Assembly: GCA_014773175.1 (NCBI GenBank)
Contig: VXCM01002851.1
Span: forward strand, 20,289-84,288
Direction of reading: 5' to 3'
Origin: Lucifuga dentata
Lineage: Eukaryota; Chordata; Actinopteri; Ophidiiformes; Bythitidae
Length of the DNA stretch: 64,000 nucleotides
Shown here: one piece after another, positions 24,828 to 37,565 of the stretch
Layout of the letters: every line of letters begins with the position of its first letter
Numbering within the stretch: the first letter of the stretch is position 1
Program-made: the position numbers and the translations under genes
Notes under the pieces: generated by a model
Database searches by the model: none
What the model saw: only the letters and a program-made list of their open reading frames with translations
What the model was told of the DNA's origin: nothing

Positions 24828-27800
24828 TTAAAACTCCTCCTGCTCCTCAGCGTCCGGAATCACAAAACCGTCCTGAGGAGACAAAGACAAAAGACACAGG
24901 AAGTCAAATAACGCCGGACAGGAAACGCGTCTACTTTCTGATCTATGTTTGTACTGCTTCACAAATCTTTAACTTACAGCTACAACAAAAGAAGCTTTGA
25001 TGAAGGAAAAAAAAAAAGGAGAATAATCCTTTAAGGAAAAGATGATGATGATTGTGGTCCAGATGAAGCTCAGGAAAAACTCTGATTTTGTTATTTTGGA
25101 AAAGATTCGCTCTCATGGTGCAAACGAAGCAGAGCGACAGGAATCCCTTATTTCCTCCATTTAAGGAGGAAAACGCTGTTAACGCTGAGTCAGCAGCAGA
25201 TGAATCACTAAATAAACCACCTGCACACAACACACTTTCCCCGTCCTGACACACACACACACACACGCATGCACGCCTATAAATGCGGTGTAAATATCAG
25301 TGTTGCTGCTGGTGACTTCCTGTCGGAAATTGCTGGACGCTGTTGAAAAGACGAGAGTTTGCGCTTTCAGACGAGGCCTGAAGTCAATGTGAACATATGC
25401 TAAATGTTTACGTCTTAACGTGTAAAAGTGAAGTCTCCGTTCCTTAAATGATTAAAAGGATTGTGGGTATTTTTACTCTGACGATCTTCATCTCAAACAT
25501 CGTCCAGACCATTTGGCTTTCAGAATAAATGTATTATGAATGGATTTCTCTGTGTTTGACAGAAAGGGACAGGAACTCACGTCTGTGGCGTAGAGGATGT
25601 CGATGATCCTCTGCAGCGTGGGGTCGCCCTCGCCTTCCTTCTCCTGGCAAATCAGCTCAATGTTCCTCAGCTTTCCAAAATAAAAGTCCCTCTCCTTCTC
25701 CATGTCCTGAATGGTAGATTTCAGGATCTCCAGCTGAGAGAAGGATTGAGAAAACCACGTTTAGCGCTACAGGTGTAAATCTAATTACAGACTTATGTAG
25801 ACGTGATGGCTGCCATTAGAAAAAAATAAATTCTTAAAAAACATCATGAGTGCAATGCCTGATCAGTGTCTCAATAATTGTACAGAGCCACAAATACAAT
25901 GTACAATTATTATTACTAAAAAAATTGTTTTTTTTTTTGTGGGTGTGCATTTCCCTTTTTTTTTTGTCTTCGTACTGTACCCTTTATTGGTAAAGTCTTT
26001 TCTTTTGAATGCTTTTGCGGATGTGTTACTGGGCTGTGTAAATCCCTTTTTTTGTGTGTGTAAATTAATCCATATATACGCCTTGTGTCGGTTTCTGTGA
26101 AGAAATTCAATAAAATGAAAAAGAAAAAAAAATACTGTAGGGCAGTAATATGAACTTTTGTCACGTCAGCAGTGCAGCAACAAGCAGAAAAATGGCTGAA
26201 AGTTTGGAGGTGAAGCTGATGCAGCACGAACGGCTTCATGTTCCGTTTCTTTCACCTTTATAAAAGTAAAACTCTGATCTTCTCGACATCCTTCTGTTTC
26301 TGTTGAACAAAATCAGAAGTTTTTTTTTTGTTTTTTTTTTAGGTGCAATTTACATTTCAGCCATTACACTGCCCCCTAGTGGCTGTAATGTTTAATCATC
26401 CAGTGCAGGCATGGGCAAGTGGCGGCCCGTGGGCCAGATACGGCCCACACTTTTAATATATCAGGCCCTCAGATGACTTCTCAATTAATAAAAATGAAAA
26501 TCATAAAAGTGTTTTCCTGTGTTATTACTACTACCCATCAGCTCATTACTGATGCTGTATTTACTACCAGCCATTCCACCAATTCCATGCTAGCACAGCT
26601 TTCAGTGAGAGAATAAGATCAGGTCAGGTGTTGACAGGTATGTACTGAGTTCACAGTGATTTTGTTTTATTTAAATGTGTGGTTTTTTTGACTGTGAGAA
26701 TGAAATTTTATTGGCCCCCGTCCTCATCAAGTTCCCCATCCCTGATCCAGACTGACAAAGAACATTAAATTTGAGTATAATTCTGACTAAAACAACCACA
26801 AACAACATGTTCTTCTGTGCTGGTTTTGGACTGAAGCTGCCAACAAAAAGCGTGATAATATTCAAAATCCTTAAATACAATAATCTTCATTCCTAAATTT
26901 AGCAGATGATGAGTGTTTTTTTTTTAAGAGAAATGCATTCACATTGAGCAGCATTTAGACTGTTTTTCTGACCTCGCTGAGGAGCTCCGCCCTCTCCTCG
27001 TCGCCTCCTCCCACGCCTGGCCTCTTCGTGCTGCTGGGAGCGATCTTGGGCGCTACTTTGGCGACGGGTGGCCTCTGGGTAGCTGTGGAAAGAACAAACA
27101 GGGAGTCAATAACGCTCTTCAGACCAGGGAGCGTTTTCTCTCTCTCCACTGAGCAGGACGAGCGAGCAAATTTAACTGAAGATATCACACGAAATCATGT
27201 TTATCACAGTCAATCATTCATATCTCTGACTGGTTTATGTTCCAGGAACCATTCCATCATCTTCTTATTTAATTTATAATAGGTTTCTTAAATGAACTTC
27301 TGAAAAAAGCATTGTTGAATTCTAATAGATACCATTAGCTTGATATAAAATTCATACGCCATCATGTCAGACTTTGTCATGCATTTTCTAGCCTGACTCA
27401 TGCAGGATGTTTGACGCCGATATGAATATTTGAGAAAAAAAAGAAAAGAGGCATTTTTCACATAAACACATGACATAAAACATTTTTTTTTTTTTTTTTT
27501 TTNTTTTTTTTTTTTTTTTTTTACACTTAATTAAATATATACTGTATGAAAACTGAGTCAAGTCGACCGGATTCAAGTTTTTTAAATACATTTTTTAATA
27601 TATTTTTTTCTTTTATATAAAAACTTTAATCCAGTTGACTTGACTCAGTTTTCATACAGTATATCTACCCTCCTGGATTACTGAGAATCTTCATCAAAAC
27701 TATAATTAAATATACCATAATAAATATAAAAGTAGTGAATACAAAAACAAAAAACAATAAAGAGTGCGTTGAACTGCAGTCAAAAAAAGAAAAATAAAGG

Positions 27801-30800
27801 GTCAAATGTTCATAAACTGTAGCCAGCAAAATATTTCTATAATTTCCGTTTGCACGTTTTTGTGTAACTGCCAATATATATGCTGAGACGAGCCAGTATG
27901 ATTTATCCATGGTTTTGCTGCCTGTAGTCACATCATTTCTCTGACCTTGGCTGAGGACTTTGGTTTTGGGGCCTTTGCTGGGAACGGAGGTGGCAGAGTT
28001 GGGCGTGGGCATGGCGTCCTGGCCCTGCCGCGCCTCCACCGGGTCGTACTCCTTCCCGTCATAGTTGGCGTCAAAGAACTTCTTAAACCACTGAACAAAC
28101 TCAAAGTTATCTTGGAACTTCCCCTTCACCAGTTTGTCTACCGGAATGATCTGGAAGCAGAGGGAAGAGAATCAGGATGTCCTGCCTGCATTTATGATCA
28201 ATATTAACTTTGAGCGTCACCACGGAAACAAATCTGTTTATTGTTCTACGCAAGAAAAAAGAATCATCCCAAAGTTTAAAGACGATTACATTTCTGCTGC
28301 CAGAACAGTAACAGACTTTCCACAAAATTTTTCTTTGCTGCTTAAAAACACATGTATGTACAAAAACTTTATTTACACTGAATGAAATATGTCAAACTTC
28401 TGGAAGGCACCAGTCTTTAAAGGACCATGCAGGTGGTTTTGCGTGTGAGCCCAATATATACATCCCACAAACACGTTATGTTACTGCCAAACGTTTTCCA
28501 GAGCATGCTGCTGGAGCAGTAACCGAGCTTTTACTGAGAAATTAAAAACTCCCATCCCTTCTACATTCAGTCGAACGAGTTAGCAAGCAAAACATGAATT
28601 TTAAGGTGGTTTTATCACCTGATCATTTCATTTTAAAAGATTAGGGGATCTGGCAAAATAATAGGAAAATTTGGAAAATGGTTGTGAGTAACGTAACATG
28701 CGGATTGTATTTATTGGGCTGAAACATGCAAAAAAAAAATCACCGGTACAGTCCTTTAATGTTGTTTTCATGTGCAAGAGCTGTACTAAAACTTTGTCTC
28801 GTGACTAAACCTCCATCGTGTAAAAGTTCTCGTTTCTTTTATAAAACAGGGAACCAACACAGAGATCCTTCACTGATGCTGTTATCTAATACAACACGAT
28901 GTGATTCATTAATGTCTGATCTGTACAGGAAGACAGAAAATTCCAAAATGTCCTGAACGCATCACAGCAACATAAACATCATCACACTGACCCGAATGGA
29001 AGCAACAGAGAGAGAGAGAGAAAGAAAGAGAGGATCTGGAAAAGAAAGAGAAGAGAGGTCAGGTCAGGCAGCGGAGGAGAGCAGCATCATTACACACGCA
29101 CACGCACATGCACGCACACACACACGGGCACTAAGCCTGCCATTAAAAAGACGTTCATGTATCTTTAAAATGATCCTTTGGTTCGTTTATGTCAAATGAA
29201 AAAGGACAGAGCAGCAAAATAATAACGACTTAAAGAAAATGGAGGACAGGAAGTGAAACGGACCGTGACTAACTTCTAAAGTCTAACATCCTGCAAGCTG
29301 CTGCATGTCTGATTGAAAAACTAACATGGCTGCGGAGGATCTGCCCTGTCTTTCACCTTTGCTGGACTTTTTTTAAACGTTAAACTCAGTATGTTTACAC
29401 ACACATTAACTTAGATTAAGGCAATAAACCGATTTTTTCAAATGTCAAGTAAAAAGCATAATTAGACTGAAATCAGCATAAATCAGAGTAATCTTACTCT
29501 GAGAAACAGTATTTTTTCTGTCTGTATCATGATTAAAGCTATAATCCAAGTAAGACGTATACATGGACAGAATTAATAGAATTCTGTGGTTTGGTGAATA
29601 TACGTGATGCAAAGTATGAGGAGAATCTGACAGGTAATCGAGTTAAAATCACATAACCTTTATTCCGTTACAAGTTCAATCTAATTACAGTGTTTATGCG
29701 ATGTTTGAAAAAATAAATAAATGTTTTGCCTTATTCTGATATAATCATTTTTTTAAACATACATGTGAATTGTAGTTTTAGAAGCCGCAAGTAAAGTGGG
29801 TGTTGTCTGGAAGCGGCTTACTTTGTCGACGCCCATCTTTTTGAAGGCGGCCTGCAGGAGTTTGAAGTTCTGGATGTACTCATGTTCCAGCTTGGCACCA
29901 AATTTGATTTTCTTCAGAGGCACAGAGTTTGGGAAGAGCATATCCATGAACTGGCAGTACGCAGCACCTACATGACACACCAACAAAATACTGCATGTTA
30001 CAACAGGAAGTCAGGATATCTGCTGAAGGTTTTATTTTATCTGCTGCTGGATTCCTAAAAAAGAAGTTAAAATATACATATAGGAATCCAGATCATCTCT
30101 TCCCACATCTGATTCGCTAAATCAGTCGTGCTCAAGTGAAAATAACCAAGTAGCTCAGTTTATATTTTGGAAATACAATTACTGCCTTAAAGGACCATAA
30201 CACCCATTTTGCATGTTTGAGCTTAACATATTAAATTTTCATACATGTAACATTACTGACAATCATTTCCCAAAGCATACTACTGGAACGGTGAATTAAA
30301 AATGTTTTTCCTACCTTCCAGACCTCCATTGGTTTCAGTTCATTCTGCTATTAAAATCAACTTGTTGATACTGTAAACGTTCTTGGGATAGGTAATCCAT
30401 CATCACCAACAAGACGTGTATTCAGGTTTTTTTAGAAGTTATGTAATTTTAGTGTTTAAGCTCAATAAAAAGCGTGGAGTGAATGTATGCCTCCACCGGG
30501 GAATATAGTCCCAAAAGAAGACCTGCGTTTATGGAAAAATTTAAAGGACCGTGACTTCATAAGGCTGTGTAACTATTAGCAGGAGAAACATGGATTTTTA
30601 AGGTGGGTGTATCACTTGAATATTTGATTTTGAAAGATTAAGAGATTTAGCAAAATATCAGGAAAGCTGAAATACGGTTTTATCCTTTGGGAAATGATTG
30701 TCAGTAACATAACATGTATGAAAACTGAATATATTAGGCTCAAACATACAAAATGGATGGTATGTTCCTTTAAATTCTTCACTCAGTAACTGTAAAATAC

Positions 30801-32579
30801 AGAGAATCCAAGCTCTATATGCTAATAATTTCTCAATTATCTTTTGACTTAATTATGTTTTCATTTTGTGTTTGATGGTATAGAATTTTTTTTTCCCCCA
30901 AACAGAAACCAGTAGAAGTGAAGTAAATTGTTGAAGCGTGAGAAGCAGCTGAGGGACGGATCCTCAGCAGCTGTGCTGACATTCACGGCTCAGACACGCG
31001 GAAAGCCAGAGGATTTAGATATCAAACAGCAAGGATCCTCACCAGCATCAACGTCATGACAAAAACATAAAGACCGCTTCCTCTGGATTAGTATATTTCT
31101 TTGATCGTTCTGGAAACCCATCCACCAATCAGATCTGTTACTCAGCTATACAGTATGATAGTGAGTCTTACTGCCTTTGACCTAAGCGTGTTATGAACCC
31201 AGAAAGCTAACATGACGCGGCTAGGCTAATACGCTCACCTGCTCCGACCATTGTAGAATGTCGAGTTTGAGTTTATTTGGATCGTGACAATCGTAGCTTT
31301 CAAACCAATAGATTGCGTTGGAAATGCTGCAAAAGTAGTTTTCTGTGTTGCTCCGCCCATCTGCTGGCCAGTCATGGCTTAGAGGGTTAAAAAAAGATTA
31401 AGGATTATAATGTACTATTTTTCTTAAACTCCCATTCTTAAGTTCCCTCTGAAGCTCAGTGTGTAAAGCCACATTTTAGTGCGCCACATAAACTGTGGTG
31501 CGTGATAAAAACATTACATCATCTCAACATTTGAGGGGCATCAAGTGAAACATGATCTCATCCCATTTGTTCATGACCAAAGCCAAATATCTGCCCGTTA
31601 GCCTGGGTTAGCCTGCTACATCATGACAATGTTATCTGTAAACCTCCCCCAAACATATCTGCTTCCTGAGTCAAAGCAATATTTCTGAACTGTCAGTGAC
31701 CTCTGACCTTTGATCTCTGCTGCTTTCACATATTGGTGCTACTACAATGGGGGGAAAACTCAGTTCTGTAAATACAAATGAAACCGTAATAACCTAAACC
31801 ACAAAGTAGAATTGCAACCGAGACACACGACACCGAATCAACATCTATCAATAGTATTGTAGGATTCATCACAGGAAAATCTTCTGCTTCTACTCTCACG
31901 GTGCTGAAATACTCAGCAACAAAATATGTGTGTTGAAGTCACACAATCATGAAAAATCTCCCACCAGCACACACTCCTATCTGTATAACTGCACTATGTA
32001 CAGCACTATTTTACACATATTTACTCATAATCACATACATACATTCTCCTGCTGGTTTGGTTATAAACAGACTGCATACTTATACATTTTTAATTCTTAA
32101 TTTTGCTCTTATTGACTTATCCTTATTTGGTTTTATTTTATATATATATATATATATTTATACTGGGAACCTACCAGAAAAAGCTGTTGCACATGACAAA
32201 TAAAACTTTGAAACTTAATTTACCCAGTTTCTCTTGTTCTTATTCATATTTTGAAACCTTTGGAATGGTTTACTGTAATCCACTACTACTCTCCATAACT
32301 GCAGCACTGCTGTGCACACTGAGTGTAACATTAAAAAAAAGTGTAACATTTCATGTGTAGCATAAAAAAATGTTACAGAAATAAAGGACCAATCAAAATG
32401 AAGCTTTCAGGGCAGTTCAGGGCCTACGGGTTTGTCTTAACTGGATGCATTTCACTTTGACATGTTTAACACAAACCTGGACTATATTACACTATAAACC
32501 TGAAGGAAAATAATAAAAAGTACAATGTGACATTTTCCAGATATTCTATTTGGTTTTGTCCCTGCTGGTACTTACATAG

Positions 32580-32624
<45 letters not shown>

Positions 32625-32645
32625 TCTTACCTGAACACAACTGTN

Positions 32646-32690
<45 letters not shown>

Positions 32691-32817
32691 TCTTACCTGA
32701 ACACAACTGTTCTATCTTGGAGAAATTCATCTGTAGAGATTCGTTGATCCAGGCAAGCATGTCGTGACGACTTAAGTTGTCACTGGTCACTGAGGTTGAG
32801 TAAACGTTCACAGCCAT
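24828..32817 (-). CDS. mapre1: microtubule-associated protein RP/EB family member 1 (EB1)
   Basis: Plus-end tracking protein that binds growing microtubule tips and recruits SxIP and CAP-Gly partners. Coding exons: 32697-32817 (ATG at 32817), 29822-29967, 27946-28150, 26973-27082, 25581-25733, 24828-24872 (TAA). Total 780 bp, 259 residues (human 268). Residues about 14-130 form the calponin-homology domain ([39 protein letters not shown]). A Pro/Lys/Ser-rich linker follows, then the coiled coil and EB-homology domain with [15 protein letters not shown], and an acidic tail ending EEQEEF, the EEY/F motif read by CAP-Gly domains (Phe instead of human Tyr). A non-coding first exon ends at 34303 (donor GTACGT). 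The first coding exon's donor region is duplicated around N32645, an assembly artefact. It lies downstream of dnmt3b in the same orientation, as in mammals. Confidence 0.95.
26370..26382 (-). promoter_or_regulatory. CTCF-like motif (reverse)
   Basis: The minus strand reads CCACTAGGGGGCA, convergent with the forward motif at 1287. It lies in a mapre1 intron, next to a hAT MITE. Confidence 0.35.
26406..26744. mobile_element. hAT-type non-autonomous element
   Basis: Starts CAGGCATGGGCAAGTGGC and ends TTCCCCATCCCTG, typical hAT/Charlie-like termini. It is flanked by an imperfect 8-bp target duplication, ATCCAGTG (26398-26405) and ATCCAGAC (26745-26752). Length 339 bp. Confidence 0.6.
27537..27664. 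repeat. inverted repeat, about 40-bp arms
   Basis: ATATACTGTATGAAAACTGAG at the left is matched by CTCAGTTTTCATACAGTATAT at the right, and most of the next 20 bases also pair. The AT-rich loop is about 45 bases. It lies next to a T run with N27503 in a mapre1 intron, probably a small MITE. Confidence 0.55.
28417..28759 (+). mobile_element. internally deleted TTAA MITE copy
   Basis: Both ends are present (TTAA-AGGACCATGC and CAGTCCT-TTAA), but it is about 340 bp against about 590 bp for full copies. It lies in the mapre1 intron between exons 2 and 3. Confidence 0.7.
30187..30773 (+). mobile_element. full TTAA MITE copy, young subfamily
   Basis: TTAA at both ends, TIR AGGACCATAA...CATTTTGCATGTTTGAGC, and the CTTCCAGACCTCCATTGG block. 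It lies in mapre1 intron 1. Confidence 0.75.
32578..32712. repeat. TC/CA repeat duplicated around N32645
   Basis: The segment 32578-32644 is repeated exactly after the N. The mapre1 donor therefore appears twice; only the one after 32697 is contiguous with the exon. Confidence 0.75.
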
Positions 32818-34302
32818 TTTCGGTCACCTGGTGACACACAGTTGAAGGTTACACATTTTCATGCTCTTTTAGATGAAATAGAGAAGTGTTAAATCTGTGA
32901 AGCACAGACACTTTATGACTGTTAACAGCACAAACTCACGACTGAAACATACCGGCACAAATCCAGCATCTTAGATTCAGTTTGCCACCTTGGTTTTTGT
33001 CATTAAGCATTTTCAGTGTCCCACCTAAACAGTTTAGTCAACAACATAACCTATGCATATGTATTACATTAAACTGCTACAGTTATTTATGATCCGTGTG
33101 TAAGCATGAACAGCCATCAGAACATTTCTTTCACATTTTAAAGTCCATTTTCAGCTGTCTCATACATCTGTTTCTAATATTTTCATTCATTGTGTCACTG
33201 TTTGTGTTTAAGATGTCAAAAAAATTTAAGTACTTGATTAATGTTCTGCAGATGAATAATTTCAGAACTAAATTGTTATTCAGCTTAATCAAACTTTAGA
33301 CTGATCACACCCTGCTATGCTGCAGCTAAAACGATATCAGATAGGTATCATCACTCTTCTGAATTTATGATGTCGGTCCATTTTAGTTACGAAAATACTA
33401 CTAATACACCAACAGATAAAACTGGCAGATTAACGTAACGAATTACATTTGTTAAATGGCCTTAAAAAGCAACAGGCCCTCGGTTATAAACTTACAAGCT
33501 ATCGTTAGCACAACCTAGCTGCCAAGTGGTTAGCAACCTAACTTACTGTTTAATTAGAGACTGTGATAACTTCAGCGAGCTACATATAATCTGACAGCTG
33601 AGCAAGTTGACGATATTACTTGAAACAGAAGGAAATACAGCTAATATTAACAGCCATTACGTTGCTATTACCGGCTAAATAAACACCACCGATGATATAG
33701 ACTAACTAGTGACCGTGATAATTGGTGACTGTAGCGTGAATACGTTTTTGGTTGCTTGTAGTGACGGCAGAAATATTGTGCTGTCAAATTTTGCATGTAA
33801 ATTTGTTGTCAAAATGACCGTACAGATTCAACCAATTAAGTAAAGACCTTGCTCTTAATTGTCATCAATCGATTTTCATATGTATATACATTTTTTGTCT
33901 CTTTTATCTTGTGTTGCGAACAGCAAGGCATTCACGAAGACAAATGCTCTTTCCACCGGCGACTCAAGTCACCATTTAACATGGTCACTCATTACTCCAG
34001 GACACCGGCAAATGTGAGCTAATTTGTGACATTTCCCCGCCCTGAACTCAGCCAGCACTTTGTTAAATGAAGTTAACTTAAAATAAGACGAAACTCGGTC
34101 ATTCGTGTTGATGGCATTGAATTCGTTTGTGAATAATTACAGCAAACCCAGGTCTGGTCATTTTACACGGATAAAACACCGAACTTATCTCGGTTATGTT
34201 CTCCGTAGCAACATGCTAACCTCTAAGCTACCCGGGCTAAATTGTGTGAGCCAGCCGCCGGTTAAAATAAATGTTGCGGTATGGACGCACCTTTGAACGT
34301 AC

Positions 34303-34500
34303 CTTAGGTCGTTCAGCTTTCAGAGTTGTCAGGGTCGAATATTTACTTTTGTTGTGTAACTGTGTGTCATTAAAAGTCTAATCTGCGCTGTAGAGAATAT
34401 TTCCACTTCTGCTTTTTTCTTCTCCTCCTCTCAGCACTTCACGTTCACTCTACCGGCAGCGGAAGGAGCGATTTAGTGACGTCAACGGGTAACTCCTGTA
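34303..34500 (-). promoter_or_regulatory. mapre1: mapre1 5' UTR exon and promoter region
   Basis: A GTACGT donor after base 34303 ends a non-coding exon. It can be spliced to the acceptor at 32828 (CAG before GTGACCGAAAATGG). The pyrimidine/purine-rich sequence at 34400-34440 is the likely start region. The exact start site is unknown. Confidence 0.4.
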
Positions 34501-34759
34501 CGTAATGACGTCCAGATTTTTTTCTAATGAATTTACAGCATTTTTAGCTACGGTACGTTGAGAACAATTTAACTCCACTGCAACACGCACAAATATCACG
34601 TCGCAGGAAAAAATTGTATTGTTTTCAATTATGTCTGAATTCAAAGACCAAAATTTGCAATAAAAAAAAACCTTTTTGTGACTTTTGTCAGTTGTGTTGC
34701 AAGAAAAAGCTCCCATAGACAATAAAAAGTAGATCACAATTAGTAAATTAGAGAGAACA

Positions 34760-37509
34760 GCTTTATTTTCAAACATGTAATCATGAAAAATTTGTTCACT
34801 TAAAAAAAAATCATGAATACAAACAATATCTCATACAGTACAAAGGAAATGATCACAGGCACAGGAACTGTTACAGATGGGTACTTTTTTTTTATTTATC
34901 AGATCATACATTACTTTAACCTTCATATGCAAAATACAGCCCAGATTTCCCCCCCCCCCCNAAAAAAAAAAAAACTGTTCCTGTCACCTGTGTTCACATA
35001 CATTCATCAGTCAGGAAAGATCACAGTTATAACATACTGTGCTTTTCAAAGAAGAGATTAGATTTTAATTACTGTCCAAGGCAGCAGCATCCCTAGATAT
35101 CTTAAAACAAAACATCAAATATCACAAAATGATTTTATTGTTCATAAACACATATGCCGATAAAACAATGGTAAGACAATCATTTCATCAGTTATTCATG
35201 TAGTTTAACAGACATTTTCCCACAACATCTGGAATGAGTAGACATAAAACCTCAGTGTTTGTATGGGGAAGGACAATTATTTTGTTCATTTTTGCAGACT
35301 TTTTCGTGCTTGTATTAGTTTTTGTGACATGGAAATATGATAAAATTAATTTAAAATACTTATATGGATTTTCAGATTTCCAATTCAATTTTCTCAGACT
35401 TCAATTTACTCAGAAAAGAAGGTCGATGACATTAACAGCATCCATGAACGCCTTGGCTGCAATTTGTGAGTGTTCATTTAGAAATCAAATATAAGAAGAT
35501 ACAGGTCAAGCACAGTAAAAGTAAATCAAAGGGAAGGTGGTATGCTTTTTGTTATTTTCATGCAGCATGTACAGTTCGGCATTCTTATTTAGCACCAAAC
35601 ATACTCTGAAGGTGTTGATATCGTCACAGTTTTGTTGGAGTGAAAGTTTTATTGCACAATCACAGTCCAAAAACCTCATTATGCAAACATTACATTAAAA
35701 TCAAACTTTACCATTAAAATGTAAAACTACTTTGTCATGACAGAAAAAAATCCAGTTATCACATCACATCCAGTTATTTTCTACTTCCCCAAGTTTAAAG
35801 CAGAAAAAGGTATTAAAGGACCATACCAGCCATGATGTTGCATGTTTGAGCCTAATATATTCAATTTTCATACATGTTACGTTACTGACAATCATTTCCC
35901 AAAGGATAAAACCATATTTCAGCTTTCCTGATATTTTGCAAAATCTCTTAATCTTTCAAAATCAAATATTCAAGTGATACACCCACCTTAAAAATCCATG
36001 TTTCTCCTGCTAATAGTTACACAGCCTTATGAAGTCACGGTCCTTTAAATTTTTCCATAAACGCAGGTCTTCTTTTGGGACTATATTCCCCGGTGGAGGC
36101 ATACATTCACTCCACACTTTTTATTGTGCTTAAACGCTAAAATTACATAACTTCAAAAAAACCTGAATACACGTCTTGTTGGCGATGATGGATTACCTAT
36201 CCCAAGAACGTTTACAGTATCAACAAGTTGATTTTAATAGCAGAATGAACTGAAACCAATAGAGGTCTGGAAGGTAGGAAATACATTTTTAATTCACTGT
36301 TCCAGTAGTATGCTTTGGGAAATGATTGTCAGTAACGTTACGTGTATGAAAATTGAATATATTAGGCTCAAACATGCAAAAATGGCCGGTGTGGTCCTTT
36401 AACAAGATGGTCTAAACAGCTAAATGTGCATTTTATACGAGTTTGTGCAAGTCAGAATGTCATTATGGACAAGAACAATTTATCTTGTTATGACACAAAA
36501 AACATTACAGAGGAAAAGTCGCAGCTTCCAACATATTAAACACGATTAAAAATTTTCAAGTCATTCTGTTTTTCTTCTGGAGATAAACATTATTTCAATA
36601 TAAAATAAAGCAGCATCAACTCTCAGTTTTTGTGCGGCAAGTCTGAGAAACTTCACAAAAATATCATAATCAACAAAACTTGTAAGATTAAAAGAAAGAA
36701 AAAAGTCTCCAGCTACACATCATAGAAGAACCTTGATTAAAACAAACTATTAAAAAAAAAAAAAAAAAAAAANAAAAAAAAAAAAAAAAAAACTCCCTCT
36801 TTTTAACTGTCTCTGTTAGAGATGTTATATGATCTCAGGATAAATTGTTGACCAAAATGTTAATGTTCCTACTGGTACACATAACTGATATTTGATGATT
36901 TATGAGAAAATCAGTTGGATCAGACGTAAAATCATCAAATACACAGGAGTCTAAAAGAGTCTTAAAGCAGCATTAGATAGTTTGACCTTTATGGGTATTG
37001 TCCGGTACAAACTTTTCTCCCGTGTGAGCGAGCAGAGATCCATCAGGATCATCACTATAATTAATGTAATCATTAACATCAATTACTGCGCTGAAATGTG
37101 TCCACATTTGTTGGGAGAATTCATAACTGAGCAGCTGAATTTAAAAAAAAAACAGCAGGATTGGACATTATTACGTCTAACGTCTTTTTATAATTTTGCT
37201 TTTGGCTTTTATTTGCTCCCTAAAGAGCAGCACTGTAAAAAAAAAAAATATTAGGCAGGACAACAAATTTTTGCCTTGTACAAAATCTGGACATTTGTGA
37301 CAAACTTGCAAACCACAAATGACAGTAGAAAAAAGTAGAAACTTTGAAAGTAGAAACTTTGGCTGATTTTTCAGACGTTTTTAAAAGCCAAAACTGTCTT
37401 GTAAAGATTTTTTTTTTTTTTTTTTTTTTACAGTGCAGCATTTAGGTAGAAAATGAAAGAGAAGTTCATTGACAAGAAACATTATAAAAATTACTTTAGA
37501 CTCCAAACG

Positions 37510-37541
<32 letters not shown>

Positions 37542-37565
37542 CTACAAACCAAACCCAGCCTCCCT
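34760..37565 (-). other. dnmt3b 3' UTR / dnmt3b-mapre1 intergenic region
   Basis: No gene is seen. The nearest AATAAA on the minus strand after the dnmt3b stop is at about 37208-37213. Others lie further down, including one near 34762, about 300 bases before the mapre1 start region, so long and short 3' UTRs are possible. Contains poly-A runs with N34961 and N36773 and one full MITE at 35813-36402. Confidence 0.35.
35813..36402 (-). mobile_element. full TTAA MITE copy, young subfamily, reverse
   Basis: TTAA-AGGACCATACC to GGTGTGGTCCT-TTAA. The internal block reads GAACTGAAACCAATAGAGG, opposite to most copies. It lies between dnmt3b and mapre1. Confidence 0.75.

Noticed and set aside
27947..28207. 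Plus-strand 86-residue frame
   Set aside because: Antisense to mapre1 exon 27946-28150.
32620..32644. A second donor and exon end for mapre1 exon 1
   Set aside because: It is the exact tandem copy left of N32645 and is not contiguous with the exon; treated as an assembly artefact.
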